DNA of 58,053 nucleotides. It comes from Ruficoccus amylovorans. Its GTDB lineage: Bacteria; Verrucomicrobiota; Verrucomicrobiia; Opitutales; Cerasicoccaceae. The translations under genes were made by a program, and so were the position numbers. Every line of letters begins with the position of its first letter. Position 1 is the first letter of the stretch. Positions 8,621 through 18,049 of this stretch are shown here, piece by piece. Location: positions 1 through 58,053 of the forward strand of contig NZ_JACHVB010000042.1 of assembly GCF_014230085.1 (NCBI RefSeq), read 5' to 3'. Below the pieces are notes generated by a model that worked only from the letters and a program-made list of their open reading frames with translations, was not told the origin of the DNA and made no database searches.

Positions 8621-9481
8621 TCAGGCGTTTTGCTCCATCGCGCGGCGAGCGCGTTTGCGCAGGACAAAGAGGAAAGCCAGCACGCCGGCCATACCCGCGT
8701 AGAAACTGGGCTCGGGAACCGCCGAGAGATTGGTCACGACCAGATTATCAAGGGTGTAGTCCAAACCGACCGAATTCCCGAAGGAAACGACACCTGTACG
8801 GCCCAGGTTATTATCCCCGGTCCCCAATGCATAGAGCCCATCCGAGCGAATCAACACACCGTCCAGGTAAACGGCGAAAGAATTTGCTGCCAGGGTGATC
8901 GTGCTGCCGCTCGGGTTCATGTAGTCGAGCGTCGAGGTGTCGCTGTCGTTGATGTAGATGTCCACCGCGTAGGCGCTGCCGACGACGAGCTTCTCCGCAG
9001 CGGAGCTGTTACCACTGGCCCCGCGCACGTAAAACGAGCCATCCCCGTACCAGCGAACCTCGTAGAGGATATTCCCATTGCTGTTGAGCGTGCTGCCAGT
9101 GCTGTCGCTGTACAGTCCGGTGCTGAATCGGTAATAAAAACTCGACTCCATGTCAGCCTCCCAAGCCAGATCATAGGAGATGTGGACCGCGCTTAACTGA
9201 TTGGCCGTGCTGCTGACGAAGTTGTTCTCGTAAGCAAGGGCGCTGCTGGCGTCGTTATCGTAGAGCTTGAGCCCGTTACCGACGCCACCACCGGCACCGT
9301 TAGCGGCACCTGTCACGACCTCGGCGTACAGGTCGGGGCTGTTGCTCGTCGGGCGGACCGCAGTGGCCGTCGGCTGCTCGCCCACGGTCTGCGAACTGAA
9401 GTTTTCGCTGAAGACAACCTGCCCATAAGTGAGAGAGGACAGGCTGAACGCTGTGAGAAGGCTGAGTTGGGTTATATTCAT
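8621..9481 (-). CDS. PEP-CTERM sorting domain protein, secreted
   Basis: 286 residues with an N-terminal signal peptide (MNITQLSLLTAFSLSSLTYG) and a C-terminal sorting signal: AVPEPS, a hydrophobic helix (about residues 262-276), then the basic tail RKRARRA. PEP-CTERM proteins are processed by an exosortase and displayed at the cell surface or matrix; no exosortase is encoded in this window. The middle is Ser/Asn/Gly/Tyr-rich and predicted beta-rich, like a concanavalin-type sandwich. It has its own terminator and opens the polysaccharide locus, suggesting a surface or glycan-binding role. The precise function is unknown. Confidence 0.88.
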   Translation of the reverse strand: MNITQLSLLTAFSLSSLTYGQVVFSENFSSQTVGEQPTATAVRPTSNSPDLYAEVVTGAANGAGGGVGNGLKLYDNDASSALAYENNFVSSTANQLSAVHISYDLAWEADMESSFYYRFSTGLYSDSTGSTLNSNGNILYEVRWYGDGSFYVRGASGNSSAAEKLVVGSAYAVDIYINDSDTSTLDYMNPSGSTITLAANSFAVYLDGVLIRSDGLYALGTGDNNLGRTGVVSFGNSVGLDYTLDNLVVTNLSAVPEPSFYAGMAGVLAFLFVLRKRARRAMEQNA

Positions 9482-9529
9482 GGCATTTACGCTGGATGGG
9501 GTTTTGAGTTGATATAAATGAACAAAAAT

Positions 9530-10210
9530 TCAGGACTCGGAAGTCAGGCGAAGATCGCCGACATAGATGTCGGTCGCTTCGGTTTTGGTATCCGTGGTGA
9601 TCATGAGCGAATCCGCCTTGCCGCCGCCGGGAACGCTCCCGCGGTAGATCAGGTTTCGCGTGCCGGCCTCATTGATATAGACCTGAATGCGCTCGCCGGC
9701 TTCGGTCGCCTCGAACTCGATCTCGAAATCCATCATGCCCGGAACAGTCGCCATGACCGGAAGCTTTTCACGCTGCCCGTGAGCCCCAACGTAGAGACTG
9801 CCGCTGCCCTCCACCGACTTGAACTCGACAACCGCGTTCTCCGACTTGGGCAGTTCGGAACTGCGCAGGTAGATACCAAGCGTACCGGTGGCATCGGGGA
9901 AGTAGAGCTTGAACGCGAGGCAGCCCTTGGACACCGCCGGGATGTCAGTCGTCATATAGACTTTTTCAACAGCGTCACGGTCGCTCAAGCGCACCCAGCT
10001 ACCGGAATCCACGCCGGGCGGGGTCGCCACTGTAATCGAGGTAGCCTCTCCCTTGGCCCGGACTTTCCAGGGTGAACCGGGCTCCGAACCCGGCGCAGTC
10101 GCCTCAAAGGAAGCCGCCGAAAGCAGGTTGCTTTCAGCCGCTCCCGCCGACAGGGAAAGACCCGCCAGCATCATGAACAAGCATCGAACGATATATTTCG
10201 GGGTTGACAT
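9530..10210 (-). CDS. Secreted protein of unknown function, probable beta-sandwich
   Basis: About 226 residues from the ATG at 10210, which gives a signal peptide (MSTPKYIVRCLFMMLAGLSL, cleavage near AGAAES). The mature part alternates strands typical of a jelly-roll or LamG-like fold (FKLYFPDATGTLGIYLRSS, FEIEFEATEAGERIQVYIN). It lies between the PEP-CTERM gene and a divergent dehydrogenase and shares an inverted repeat with that gene at their start codons. I do not recognise a named family; a carbohydrate-binding role is inferred from context only. Confidence 0.72.
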   Translation of the reverse strand: MSTPKYIVRCLFMMLAGLSLSAGAAESNLLSAASFEATAPGSEPGSPWKVRAKGEATSITVATPPGVDSGSWVRLSDRDAVEKVYMTTDIPAVSKGCLAFKLYFPDATGTLGIYLRSSELPKSENAVVEFKSVEGSGSLYVGAHGQREKLPVMATVPGMMDFEIEFEATEAGERIQVYINEAGTRNLIYRGSVPGGGKADSLMITTDTKTEATDIYVGDLRLTSES

Positions 10211-10257
10211 GATGGCTTTATAATAAATATTAAACAGGCATGTCAACCCGAAATTTG
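10193..10257. repeat. Inverted repeat containing both divergent start codons
   Basis: GGGTTGACAT at 10201-10210 and ATGTCAACCC at 10240-10249 form a perfect 10-bp inverted repeat that continues imperfectly for about 7 bp outward (one-base indel). Each arm contains the ATG of one divergent gene, so both proteins begin Met-Ser-Thr. The 29-bp centre is AT-rich (TAATAAATATTAAA). Confidence 0.8.
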
Positions 10258-11253
10258 CTCGTCGTATTAAGCGAATCCGAAAAGCAGGATTTCCTTCCCC
10301 TTCCCCTGTGGGAGCGTCTTTGCGGGCTTGCTCCCGACCTCACCTGGATGACACCACAAGAAGTGGAAGAGCGAGGCTGGGAATCCGTCTTCAGCTCGAT
10401 AAAACCTAAAATCCTTGTCACCGGATGGCGTACTCCTCCCCTCCCCGACGATGGCATTTTTGCCCGCGAGTCCGGGCTTGAATACCTCTGCCACCTGCCC
10501 GGTTCGGTCCGCAAACTTATCCCCGAAGTCTGGATCGCAAACGGCCTTGTCGTAAGCAACTGGGGCAACAGCATCAGCCACGTGGTGGCCGAGTGCGGGT
10601 TAATGTTAATTACCTCCGGGCTGCGTCGGGCCGGGTACTGGAACAACGCCATGCACCACAGCGATGCCTGGAAGGGGCCGGACCTGGACACCTGCTCGCT
10701 CTTTGGGCGGCGGGTGGGCATCCACGGACTTGGGGCTATCGCTCGTTCGCTGGTCCGACTGCTGGAGCCCTTTGGCCTCGAAATATCCGTTTATTCCCCG
10801 AGTGTCCCGCAGGAGGTCCTGGACGAGTATAGGGTCAAGCGGTGCGACAGCCTGGAAGAGCTTTTTTCCAAAAACAATGTCATCGTCGAACTGGCTCCGC
10901 TGACGCCCAAGAACACCGGGATCGTGACCGAGGAGCTACTTCGCATGATCCCCGACGACGGTCTGTTTGTAAACATCGGGCGCGGTGCCGTGGTGGACGA
11001 AGACGCACTGGCACGCGTGTGCGCCGAAGGCCGCCTGCACGCCGCGCTCGATGTTTATACCATCGAACCACTGCCGGCCGACTCCCCGCTGCGGCAACTC
11101 GACAATGTCACCCTCCTGCCCCATCTGGGCGGCCCAACCGTGGACCAGCGCCAGACCGCCGGGGCCTATGGGCTGGACAACATCGAACGCTACCTGCGCG
11201 GCGAAGAGCCCGAATCCGTCGTCACCCTGAGCACCTATGCCCGCGCCACTTGA
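10240..11253 (+). CDS. D-isomer-specific 2-hydroxyacid dehydrogenase
   Basis: 337-residue NAD(P)-dependent cytoplasmic dehydrogenase. The Rossmann motif GIHGLGAIAR lies near residue 160. The catalytic Arg is in NIGRGAVVDE (about 245), the Glu in YTIEPLP (about 275) and the His in LLPHLGGPT (about 293), so the triad is complete. The family reduces 2-keto acids or oxidises 2-hydroxyacids. Placed before a DUF2264 protein and a lyase, it may act on a keto-acid product of polysaccharide breakdown; that is inference. Its end overlaps the next gene by 17 bases, indicating an operon. Confidence 0.9.
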   Translation: MSTRNLLVVLSESEKQDFLPLPLWERLCGLAPDLTWMTPQEVEERGWESVFSSIKPKILVTGWRTPPLPDDGIFARESGLEYLCHLPGSVRKLIPEVWIANGLVVSNWGNSISHVVAECGLMLITSGLRRAGYWNNAMHHSDAWKGPDLDTCSLFGRRVGIHGLGAIARSLVRLLEPFGLEISVYSPSVPQEVLDEYRVKRCDSLEELFSKNNVIVELAPLTPKNTGIVTEELLRMIPDDGLFVNIGRGAVVDEDALARVCAEGRLHAALDVYTIEPLPADSPLRQLDNVTLLPHLGGPTVDQRQTAGAYGLDNIERYLRGEEPESVVTLSTYARAT

Positions 11254-13087
11254 GACCATTGCTCCGCGCCGAGAGAGCACCGGCTCCCTTTGGCTGAGCG
11301 AGCGGGCACTGCGCCTGCTCACTCCCGTCATGGCCTGCATCGAGCCGGAGCGGGCGCGCATCGCCCTGCACGGACGCGCCTCCGACCACGACGCACGGGC
11401 CGACCGCCTGGAGTCCGTCGCGCGCCCCTTTCACCTCTACGCACTGTTGGGACGGCACGCCCCGGAACAGCTTCCGGAGTCCTGGCATGCCAGTTTCTCC
11501 GCCTGCCTCGACCACGGAACGTGTCCTGAATCATCAACCTACTGGGGAGAGGCGACAAACTTCCACCAGTTGGTGGTCGAAATGGGACTACTCGTCCTGA
11601 GCCTGGAAATCTCGCGCGAGCATTTCTGGTCCACCCTGGAACCGGGGCTGCGCGAGCGCGTGCTTGACTGGCTGGAAAGTGCCCGGGGCGTCGCCATGCA
11701 CTGGAACAACCATTTATTCTTCGGGATTTTCATCCTCGAATTTCTCCGGCGCGAAGGCCGCGCCCACCACGAAGACACGGCTTTGATCGAGCAGCATTTT
11801 CGCGAACTGGAGTCCATGCACCGCGGCAGGGGCTGGTTCCGCGACGGACTGAACGACTCGTCGGATTTCTACAACGCCTACGCCTTCCACTACTACGGGC
11901 TGAGCTGGTGTTATTTTTTCGCGGACCGGGACGATGAACGCCGCAAGCGCTGGATGGACTGGGGACAAGCCTTTCTGACCAGCTACCCGACCCTCTTCGC
12001 CAGCAATGGCGCAGTCCCCGGCTTCGGACGCTCGCAGATTTACCGCTTCGCCTCGCTGGCCCCCTTTGGCCCGGCGCTCGCCTTGAACTGCTGCCCGCTG
12101 GACGCCTCCATCGTAAGACGCATTGTGCAAACCCACCTGGACTATTTCCTCGAAGCTGACGCCTTCACCGCCGAGGGCTGGCTGAACATCGGCTGGACCA
12201 CCCCGCTCCCGGCCATTGCCGAGAGCTACTCGTGCACGGCCAGTTGCTACTGGGCGGCGAAGGGATTTTCCCTGCTCCTGCTACCGCCGGAGCACAGCTT
12301 CTGGAGAGCCGAGCCTGCCGACACCCAAACCGCCTACCCGGATGCCACCCACCCCCTGCCCGGTGTCGGGCTGACCCTGCGGCGCTTCGGAGGCGACTCC
12401 GAGATCATCAACACCGGCACGGCGGTTTCGCTGATGAACCTGCGGTACTTCGCGGCTAAGTGGTCGAAGCTGGCCTACCGGGCCTCCTCCGGGACCGTGC
12501 TCCCCTGCCCCGCACATCCCTGGCCTGCCGACCTCGCGCTCATCGCCGAGGCGGAAGGGACGCGCTTTGGCCGTCACCTGACCTATGCCACGGAGTTCGG
12601 AGAGAACAGCGCCCGCTGTGTCTATGCGCTGGGCGAAAAAACACACCGGTTCGTGGCCCGGGTTGACACGCGCATCAGTTGGGAAGGCGCCTGGCTGCTC
12701 GTCGAGCATGAGATCGAAGCCAACGGTCCCTGCCGCTTGATTCAGGGCGGCTTTGCCCTCGGGTACGCCCCGGGCGAAGCACCCGAGCCGTTCCCGCTGG
12801 AACGCGGCTTGTCCGTGCGAACGCCCGACGGGCGTCATTCGCTCCTGCTGGACGTGGACGGTTTTGACACCTTCAGCCTCGACCATTGCGCCCCGGACGC
12901 CGGGCAGCTTCACACCCTTTACCCGTTGCATACCATTCCGCTCGCTTCCGCTCAGATGAGGGGGGAGAAATTGCACTTGTCCTGCCTGATTTACAGCGGT
13001 CCCGAACACGCTGTCGATCCCCCCGAGTCCCTGGCAGGGCAAACAAGAAGGCGGGATGCCTTCGCCTCCACCGCCCAAAATCCGTAG
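11237..13087 (+). CDS. DUF2264 family protein
   Basis: 616 residues matching my recollection of DUF2264: an alpha/alpha-barrel-like N-terminal half with MHWNNHLFFGIFILEF, WFRDG and YNAYAFHYYGL, the characteristic SYSCTASCYWAAKGF segment near residue 335, then a beta-sandwich C-terminal half. The architecture resembles hydrolases or lyases acting on unsaturated uronic-acid sugars, but the reaction is not established. No signal peptide is visible, so it should act in the cytoplasm on imported fragments. Start overlaps the dehydrogenase gene; a lyase gene follows 98 bp after its stop. Confidence 0.8.
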   Translation: MPAPLETIAPRRESTGSLWLSERALRLLTPVMACIEPERARIALHGRASDHDARADRLESVARPFHLYALLGRHAPEQLPESWHASFSACLDHGTCPESSTYWGEATNFHQLVVEMGLLVLSLEISREHFWSTLEPGLRERVLDWLESARGVAMHWNNHLFFGIFILEFLRREGRAHHEDTALIEQHFRELESMHRGRGWFRDGLNDSSDFYNAYAFHYYGLSWCYFFADRDDERRKRWMDWGQAFLTSYPTLFASNGAVPGFGRSQIYRFASLAPFGPALALNCCPLDASIVRRIVQTHLDYFLEADAFTAEGWLNIGWTTPLPAIAESYSCTASCYWAAKGFSLLLLPPEHSFWRAEPADTQTAYPDATHPLPGVGLTLRRFGGDSEIINTGTAVSLMNLRYFAAKWSKLAYRASSGTVLPCPAHPWPADLALIAEAEGTRFGRHLTYATEFGENSARCVYALGEKTHRFVARVDTRISWEGAWLLVEHEIEANGPCRLIQGGFALGYAPGEAPEPFPLERGLSVRTPDGRHSLLLDVDGFDTFSLDHCAPDAGQLHTLYPLHTIPLASAQMRGEKLHLSCLIYSGPEHAVDPPESLAGQTRRRDAFASTAQNP

Positions 13088-13185
13088 CCGGGTGTACCAG
13101 AGCGCAGTTTTCCGCTAACCGGGAATCACTAATAAATATGGCTACCCCTTTCGATTTAATCCAAAAACAGAACTTGCCCAAGCAG

Positions 13186-15294
13186 ATGATGAAAACCCAC
13201 CTCATTGCCACCCTGTTGCTCTGCTGCGCCCTGCATCCGCTCAGCGCCACGAACCAATGGATCCGCCCCGCGGACTTACCCGAAGTCCCGCCGGAGCCTC
13301 CCCGCACCTGGATCCTCAAAGACCAGCAGGAACGCTTCGCCAAGTACTGCCTTGAGGGCGAGGATGCCCGTTTCTTTGCCAACCTGAAGGCCGACTTTGA
13401 CCGGCAATACCTCCACGTGGCCTTTCCGGCTGAGCCGGAGTCCTTCGGCGATTCCAACCCAAGCACGCGCACTTCGGACAAAATCGACGCCTGGCGCGAA
13501 GCCCAGGACACCTGCAACCTCGCGGCCGGAGTCGCCAGTACCGCCGCCATCATCTGGCGCGCCACCGGCGAACAGGCTTACCTCGACAAAGCGCGGGAGT
13601 TCCTCCTCGGCGTGACCGAGTGGGACCTCGACGGGGCCACCAACATCCTCTATAATGACGAGACGAACTTCCGCCTCCTGCGCCTCCTGCCGGAAACCTA
13701 TGACCAGATCCGCGACGAACTCACCCCGGAGGAACGCACGCGCGTGCTGGATATGTTCCGCGCCCGTGGCAACCTGACCTTCCAGCACATGCTCGACAAC
13801 CGCACGGGCCTGGTCATCCGTAACTCCCTGCTTGTCGAGCCCTCCAGTCACCCGGTACGCTTCGTCCCCATGCTCGGGCTGATGGGGCTCGCCCTCTGGG
13901 ACGACCTGCCCGAGGCGCAAGACTGGTTCGCCTTTGCCTACCGCTTCTACCGTGAACAGTTCCCCCCGTGGGGCGGCGACGACGGCGGCTGGGCCGAAGG
14001 GCTGGCCTACTGGCGCGGAACCATCGAGCATGCGTCCTTTCAGGACGGGCTCTGGCTCATCGGAGCCCCAGAAGCCTACGCCAATCCCTTCTGGAAACGC
14101 ACCTTTTACTTCCCGGTCTATTTCCTGACCCCGTGGGCCTCCACCGCCTACGGTGATACCCCGCTGGCGGGCAAGATCGGCATGGAGCCCGGCATCCGCG
14201 ACATCATTGTCCACGCGGCCAAGATCTATCAGGACGGCTACCTGAGTGCCTATGCCGCGCTTTACGAAGACCGGCATCCATTCCCGGAAAACGACACCGA
14301 GTTCAAGCTCTGGCGCAAGTACCCGATCCCGGTCGAATACCTGCTGCGCGACTTCCTGGTCAGCGATCTGCCGCTGCCGCCCGCGCTCGACCTGGACAAG
14401 CTTCCCGGCTCAACCTATCTCAAGGATATCGGCTGGGTGGCGATGCACACTAACCTGGGCTCGCCGAAAAAGGACATTTTCCTCCAGTTCAAGTCCAGCC
14501 CGTACGGCTCCTACAGCCACAGCCACGCTGACCAGAACAGCATCATCGTCAGCGCCTACGGCGAGCCCTTTCTGATTAACTCCGGCTATCGCGAATACCA
14601 CCGCAGCCCCCACCATCAGGGCCACACCCGCCAGACGCTCTCCAAAAACAATCTCCTGATCAACGGCCAGGGCCAGCCGGCCCAGAATAAAATGGCCAAG
14701 GGGAAGATCACCGGCTACCAGGCGACCCCTGACTTCACCTGGGCGCGGGGCGACGCCACAGCGGCCTACAAGGCCAACCCGAAGCTTTCAAAAGTCCGCC
14801 TCGCCCAGCGCGAAGTCATTATGCTCCCCGACGGGTTGATCATTTCGCGCGATGAAGTACAGCTCGACGAGCCGGGCGTCGTCCAATGGCTCCTGCACAG
14901 TGTAAACGCGCCCGAAACCGATGCGTCCACCTCGACGGTCACACTTCACTCCGGCGACAAGGGTATGCGCGTCGCGCTGGCCTCGCTGGATTCGCCTCTG
15001 AGCTTCTCCGTCAGCGATACCTTCACCGTGCCGGTCGACCCCAAGTACCTGAACAAAGGCTACGTTCCACAGTACCACCTCACCGCGACGACCGAAACGC
15101 CCGCCGCCCGCCAAGTCATCTACGCGGTGATGACTCCGCTCGACGCGCCCGGCCACCCCGGAGCCACCATCCTCGACGCAGCCGATGACCACCTGAGCGT
15201 CGTCTGTGCCGACGGCGAGCGCTTCCGCCTCGTCTTCACGCAGGCCGGGCCGGAAAAACTAGCCATGGAGCCGACATCAGGAAAAACGAACTAG
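13186..15294 (+). CDS. Heparinase II/III-like polysaccharide lyase with DUF4962-type N-terminus
   Basis: About 702 residues. I chose the ATG at 13186 because it opens a signal peptide (MMKTHLIATLLLCCALHPL, then SATN); an upstream in-frame extension overlaps DUF2264 and looks non-coding. The N-terminal half is helical and toroid-like (about residues 50-400, with WGGDDGGWAEGLAYW). The C-terminal heparinase II/III sheet carries SYSHSHADQNSI near residue 442 and FLINSGYREY. Related proteins cleave uronate-containing polymers such as alginate, heparin or ulvan by beta-elimination. A periplasmic or extracellular location is expected; the substrate is unproven. Confidence 0.8.
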   Translation: MMKTHLIATLLLCCALHPLSATNQWIRPADLPEVPPEPPRTWILKDQQERFAKYCLEGEDARFFANLKADFDRQYLHVAFPAEPESFGDSNPSTRTSDKIDAWREAQDTCNLAAGVASTAAIIWRATGEQAYLDKAREFLLGVTEWDLDGATNILYNDETNFRLLRLLPETYDQIRDELTPEERTRVLDMFRARGNLTFQHMLDNRTGLVIRNSLLVEPSSHPVRFVPMLGLMGLALWDDLPEAQDWFAFAYRFYREQFPPWGGDDGGWAEGLAYWRGTIEHASFQDGLWLIGAPEAYANPFWKRTFYFPVYFLTPWASTAYGDTPLAGKIGMEPGIRDIIVHAAKIYQDGYLSAYAALYEDRHPFPENDTEFKLWRKYPIPVEYLLRDFLVSDLPLPPALDLDKLPGSTYLKDIGWVAMHTNLGSPKKDIFLQFKSSPYGSYSHSHADQNSIIVSAYGEPFLINSGYREYHRSPHHQGHTRQTLSKNNLLINGQGQPAQNKMAKGKITGYQATPDFTWARGDATAAYKANPKLSKVRLAQREVIMLPDGLIISRDEVQLDEPGVVQWLLHSVNAPETDASTSTVTLHSGDKGMRVALASLDSPLSFSVSDTFTVPVDPKYLNKGYVPQYHLTATTETPAARQVIYAVMTPLDAPGHPGATILDAADDHLSVVCADGERFRLVFTQAGPEKLAMEPTSGKTN

Positions 15295-15368
15295 GCCGCG
15301 TGAACAAAATGCGGCACGAGCAGCCGCAGGCGTTTTCATCGGCCGACCCCTTTCTATGGGTTCAACCT

Positions 15369-15398
15369 AACGTGGTAAACGGCCCAGTTTACCACGTT
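15369..15398. promoter_or_regulatory. Long perfect palindrome between lyase and regulator genes
   Basis: AACGTGGTAAAC and GTTTACCACGTT form a perfect 12-bp inverted repeat around a 6-base centre (GGCCCA). It lies about 75 bp after the lyase stop and about 115 bp before the regulator start. With no T-run it is a weaker terminator candidate than operator candidate, but a transcript hairpin is also possible. Confidence 0.55.
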
Positions 15399-15434
15399 GG
15401 GCTCCCCCTTCTCCCAAATACCTGGAAAATTTAT

Positions 15435-15472
15435 AGTGCTTAAACGGTTTTCTCTACCGTTTTTCCGGCACT
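15435..15472. promoter_or_regulatory. Nested inverted repeat upstream of the XylR/AraC-type regulator
   Basis: An inner repeat AAACGGT (15442-15448)/ACCGTTT (15456-15462) is nested within an outer repeat AGTGC/GCACT (15435-15439/15468-15472). It lies 40-75 bp before the regulator start, suitable for autoregulation. The inner half-sites share an AAAC-like core with the palindrome at 15369. Confidence 0.45.
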
Positions 15473-15511
15473 TAAGTTTGATCAAATGATTAAGAGTCCT
15501 TAATCAGAACC

Positions 15512-16660
15512 ATGCCAGGTTTGCCCACACCTCCGCGTATCGCGCTCCTCATCCGCGCCCATCTGAGCATCAAACGCGAGATACTGGAAAATATCGGACA
15601 GTGGGTGGCTCACACCCGTTCATGGGAATTGGAGTATCTGGACGACGCCATTGACGCCAGGCAATGGGCCGTATCGGAGAGCGTAAGCGGGATCATCGCC
15701 TGGCCGGACAGCGATGAAAATATCAGCTTTCTCAGCCGATGCGGTCGCCCGGTTGTCACGCTTGGCAGCCTCACAGGAACCCTGCGACCCCGAATCCGCT
15801 TTGACAATCAGGCGATCGGAGCGCTCGCTGCCGAGCACTTCCTCCAACGCGGCCTCAGGCATTTCGCGTTCTACGGCGAGCGCATGAATTACAGCTACTG
15901 CACCGAGCGGTTGAAAGGATTTTCCCAGCGACTCAAAGCGGAAGGATTCACTCCGGCTGTGTTCTCCATGCAGCACGATTCACAAAGTCTGAAAAACGTC
16001 CTCGACCAGGCTTCAGGTTGGTTAAGGGATTTACCCAAACCCATCGGCATACTGGCGGATCGTGATGCCTCGGGTACGCATCTGCTAGCGATGTGCCAGC
16101 ACGCCGGGATTCGCGTTCCGGACATGGTCGCCGTTTGCGGAGTAGGCGGTGATCGCATACTCTGTCGGCTGGGGACCCCCTCCCTCAGTTCCGTGCAACT
16201 GCCGGGTAAACAAATCGCGGAATGCGCCATTGATTTGATGAGCCGCATGCTCAATGGCGACAAGGTTGAGCCCACGACCACACTGGACGAATTCCGTATG
16301 ATCGAACGCGCTTCGACCAACATGTTTGCGGAGGATGATCCGGTTGTTCACAAAGCACTGAGCCACATTCGTGACCACTATCACGAGACGGCAACGACAG
16401 ATGCCATCGCCCGCGCCTGCGGGGTTTCCCGGCGCGTGCTTGAGCGTCGCTTCAAGAACGCCACCGCCCGAACGGTACAGAACGAAGTCCTACGCGTGCG
16501 GGTTATGCGGGCAAAAGATCTTTTACTCGATTCGGAGTATTCTGTGGCCCAAATCGCCGACCTTTGCGGCTTCACCGAACCCCAAAGACTCTCCGAAGCC
16601 TTCCGTCGCCACTTCGGGCGCAGTCCGAGTCAGATCCGAACGGGGAAACGGCCATCGTGA
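15512..16660 (+). CDS. AraC-family regulator with LacI-type sugar-binding domain (XylR-like)
   Basis: 382 residues. Residues 5-265 are a periplasmic-binding-protein/LacI-like ligand domain: GIIAWPDSD, RPVVTLGSLTG, FDNQAIGALAAEHFLQRG and AVCGVGGDRILCRLGTPSLSSV are typical LacI-family strands. Residues 280-380 hold two AraC helix-turn-helices (TTDAIARACGVSRRVLERRF; VAQIADLCGFTEPQRLSEAF then FGRSPSQIR). This is the E. coli XylR architecture, in which sugar binding switches an AraC activator. It sits between the lyase operon and the alginate-lyase gene and most likely controls the locus in response to a released sugar. Two inverted repeats upstream could be its sites. Confidence 0.9.
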   Translation: MPGLPTPPRIALLIRAHLSIKREILENIGQWVAHTRSWELEYLDDAIDARQWAVSESVSGIIAWPDSDENISFLSRCGRPVVTLGSLTGTLRPRIRFDNQAIGALAAEHFLQRGLRHFAFYGERMNYSYCTERLKGFSQRLKAEGFTPAVFSMQHDSQSLKNVLDQASGWLRDLPKPIGILADRDASGTHLLAMCQHAGIRVPDMVAVCGVGGDRILCRLGTPSLSSVQLPGKQIAECAIDLMSRMLNGDKVEPTTTLDEFRMIERASTNMFAEDDPVVHKALSHIRDHYHETATTDAIARACGVSRRVLERRFKNATARTVQNEVLRVRVMRAKDLLLDSEYSVAQIADLCGFTEPQRLSEAFRRHFGRSPSQIRTGKRPS

Positions 16661-16727
16661 CCCCGAGGACGGCCCGCTCTTCAGCCTGTTTGCGTGCTGA
16701 CCCTTCGGGGCGAGGGGTTGCCTCCCA

Positions 16728-17888
16728 CTACGGCAGCGGATCCGGCGGTGCCTGTGCTTCGACAGGTATCTCAGCATGCGTGAAGCTCAGGTAAGGGGCA
16801 CAGTGCTCCATATGGGTAGGACGCTCGGTTGCGAGCGAAGCAGCGGCATCCGGGTTGCTCCAGCGCCCGCTGAGGATTTCATAATAACCAACGTAGTTGA
16901 TCGCATGCAGCTGACTCAGGTCGCCCGTGTAATAAGGGAAACTTGCGGGATTACGCACCCATCCGGCCAAGGTGTCGAAAGCGGTCTGTAGCTTACGCCC
17001 ATCTTTCGAGGTATAGTCGAAAAGATCGACACCATTGATCCGGGCGATTTCAGCGGCGATCACGCTTGCCCCGATCGTGAAGTGAGAATACCAGATGCCA
17101 TGCTCCCCACGGCCCTGATTACGCCGCACCTCCTTGACGAGATGCCCCCGGTCATCCATCTGAATGGGGATCAACTCCATCCAACGGTGAGTGGCCTCAT
17201 CAAACAATTGCTGATCCCCATTATAGGCGGCGATGGCAAATCCCAGAACAAGCCCCCAATTGCCCCAGTTATTATCCCTGTGCCATACAGGCCAGGTGCG
17301 CAGTTGAGTTTTCACGAGATTCAAATAATGCTGGAATTGAATCTCATCCTCCGCACTCCAGGCATCGGATCCACGCAGCAAATCAGCCGCGAAAATCATT
17401 GCCGGGAAATGGTAGCTGAAGCTTAAGCTGGAATCGTCTCCGGCCTCCAGTTGCGTGACCATCGTCCAGGCTCGCACCAAGCGGGCTGCCGCCACCGCAT
17501 AGGCAGGGTCACCTGTCATGCGATAGGTCAGCGCCAAGGCGTATGCAATGTTGGCATCGTCGCGAAGCCCGTTCTTTGCCGCACGATGGCCCACCGTGTC
17601 CTGATAGAACCCCGGCACCTGCCAGTGCCCATCCACCGGCGTGTGGGGTTCGCGCTCCAGCGACGCATCGGCCAGCGATTTCATTTCCAAATAGGCGGAA
17701 TAATTGGGCTCCGTGTGCGACGCGACTCTGGTCTGCAACTGCCTAATACGATCTGCGCTGAGAAACACGCCCTGCCCGGCAGCGACGGCGCCGTAGGATG
17801 CCTGAGCTATGCCAGAGACCGAAGCCATCGTGAACAGCAACCATCCAGCGATCAGGGATGTCTTGAGAGGGTGATGTAAGAAAAACAT
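16728..17888 (-). CDS. Alginate lyase family protein (PL5-like), secreted
   Basis: About 386 residues from the ATG at 17888, which opens a signal peptide (hydrophobic TSLIAGWLLFTMASVSGI). The alpha/alpha-barrel carries VWHRDNNWGNWGL near residue 205 and RRNQGRGEHGIWYSHF, segments expected of the alginate lyase superfamily (PF05426), plus SFSYHFPAM and YALALTYRMTGDPAYA earlier. It would cleave mannuronate-rich or related polymers outside the cytoplasm. It converges on the regulator gene. The family is fairly secure; the polymer is inferred. Confidence 0.82.
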   Translation of the reverse strand: MFFLHHPLKTSLIAGWLLFTMASVSGIAQASYGAVAAGQGVFLSADRIRQLQTRVASHTEPNYSAYLEMKSLADASLEREPHTPVDGHWQVPGFYQDTVGHRAAKNGLRDDANIAYALALTYRMTGDPAYAVAAARLVRAWTMVTQLEAGDDSSLSFSYHFPAMIFAADLLRGSDAWSAEDEIQFQHYLNLVKTQLRTWPVWHRDNNWGNWGLVLGFAIAAYNGDQQLFDEATHRWMELIPIQMDDRGHLVKEVRRNQGRGEHGIWYSHFTIGASVIAAEIARINGVDLFDYTSKDGRKLQTAFDTLAGWVRNPASFPYYTGDLSQLHAINYVGYYEILSGRWSNPDAAASLATERPTHMEHCAPYLSFTHAEIPVEAQAPPDPLP

Positions 17889-18049
17889 AAATTCGCCATC
17901 TTGGGAGCTCCACCATAAAACACAACGTACCATGAACGGATATTCCGAGGTAATATCCGCCCCCCACCGTTGCCCTCATCCAGCGTCACTGGTGGGAAGG
18001 AAAGATAGAGCGCTGGCTTTAAAAGCCCAACTGGTACCAACCGCGCACC

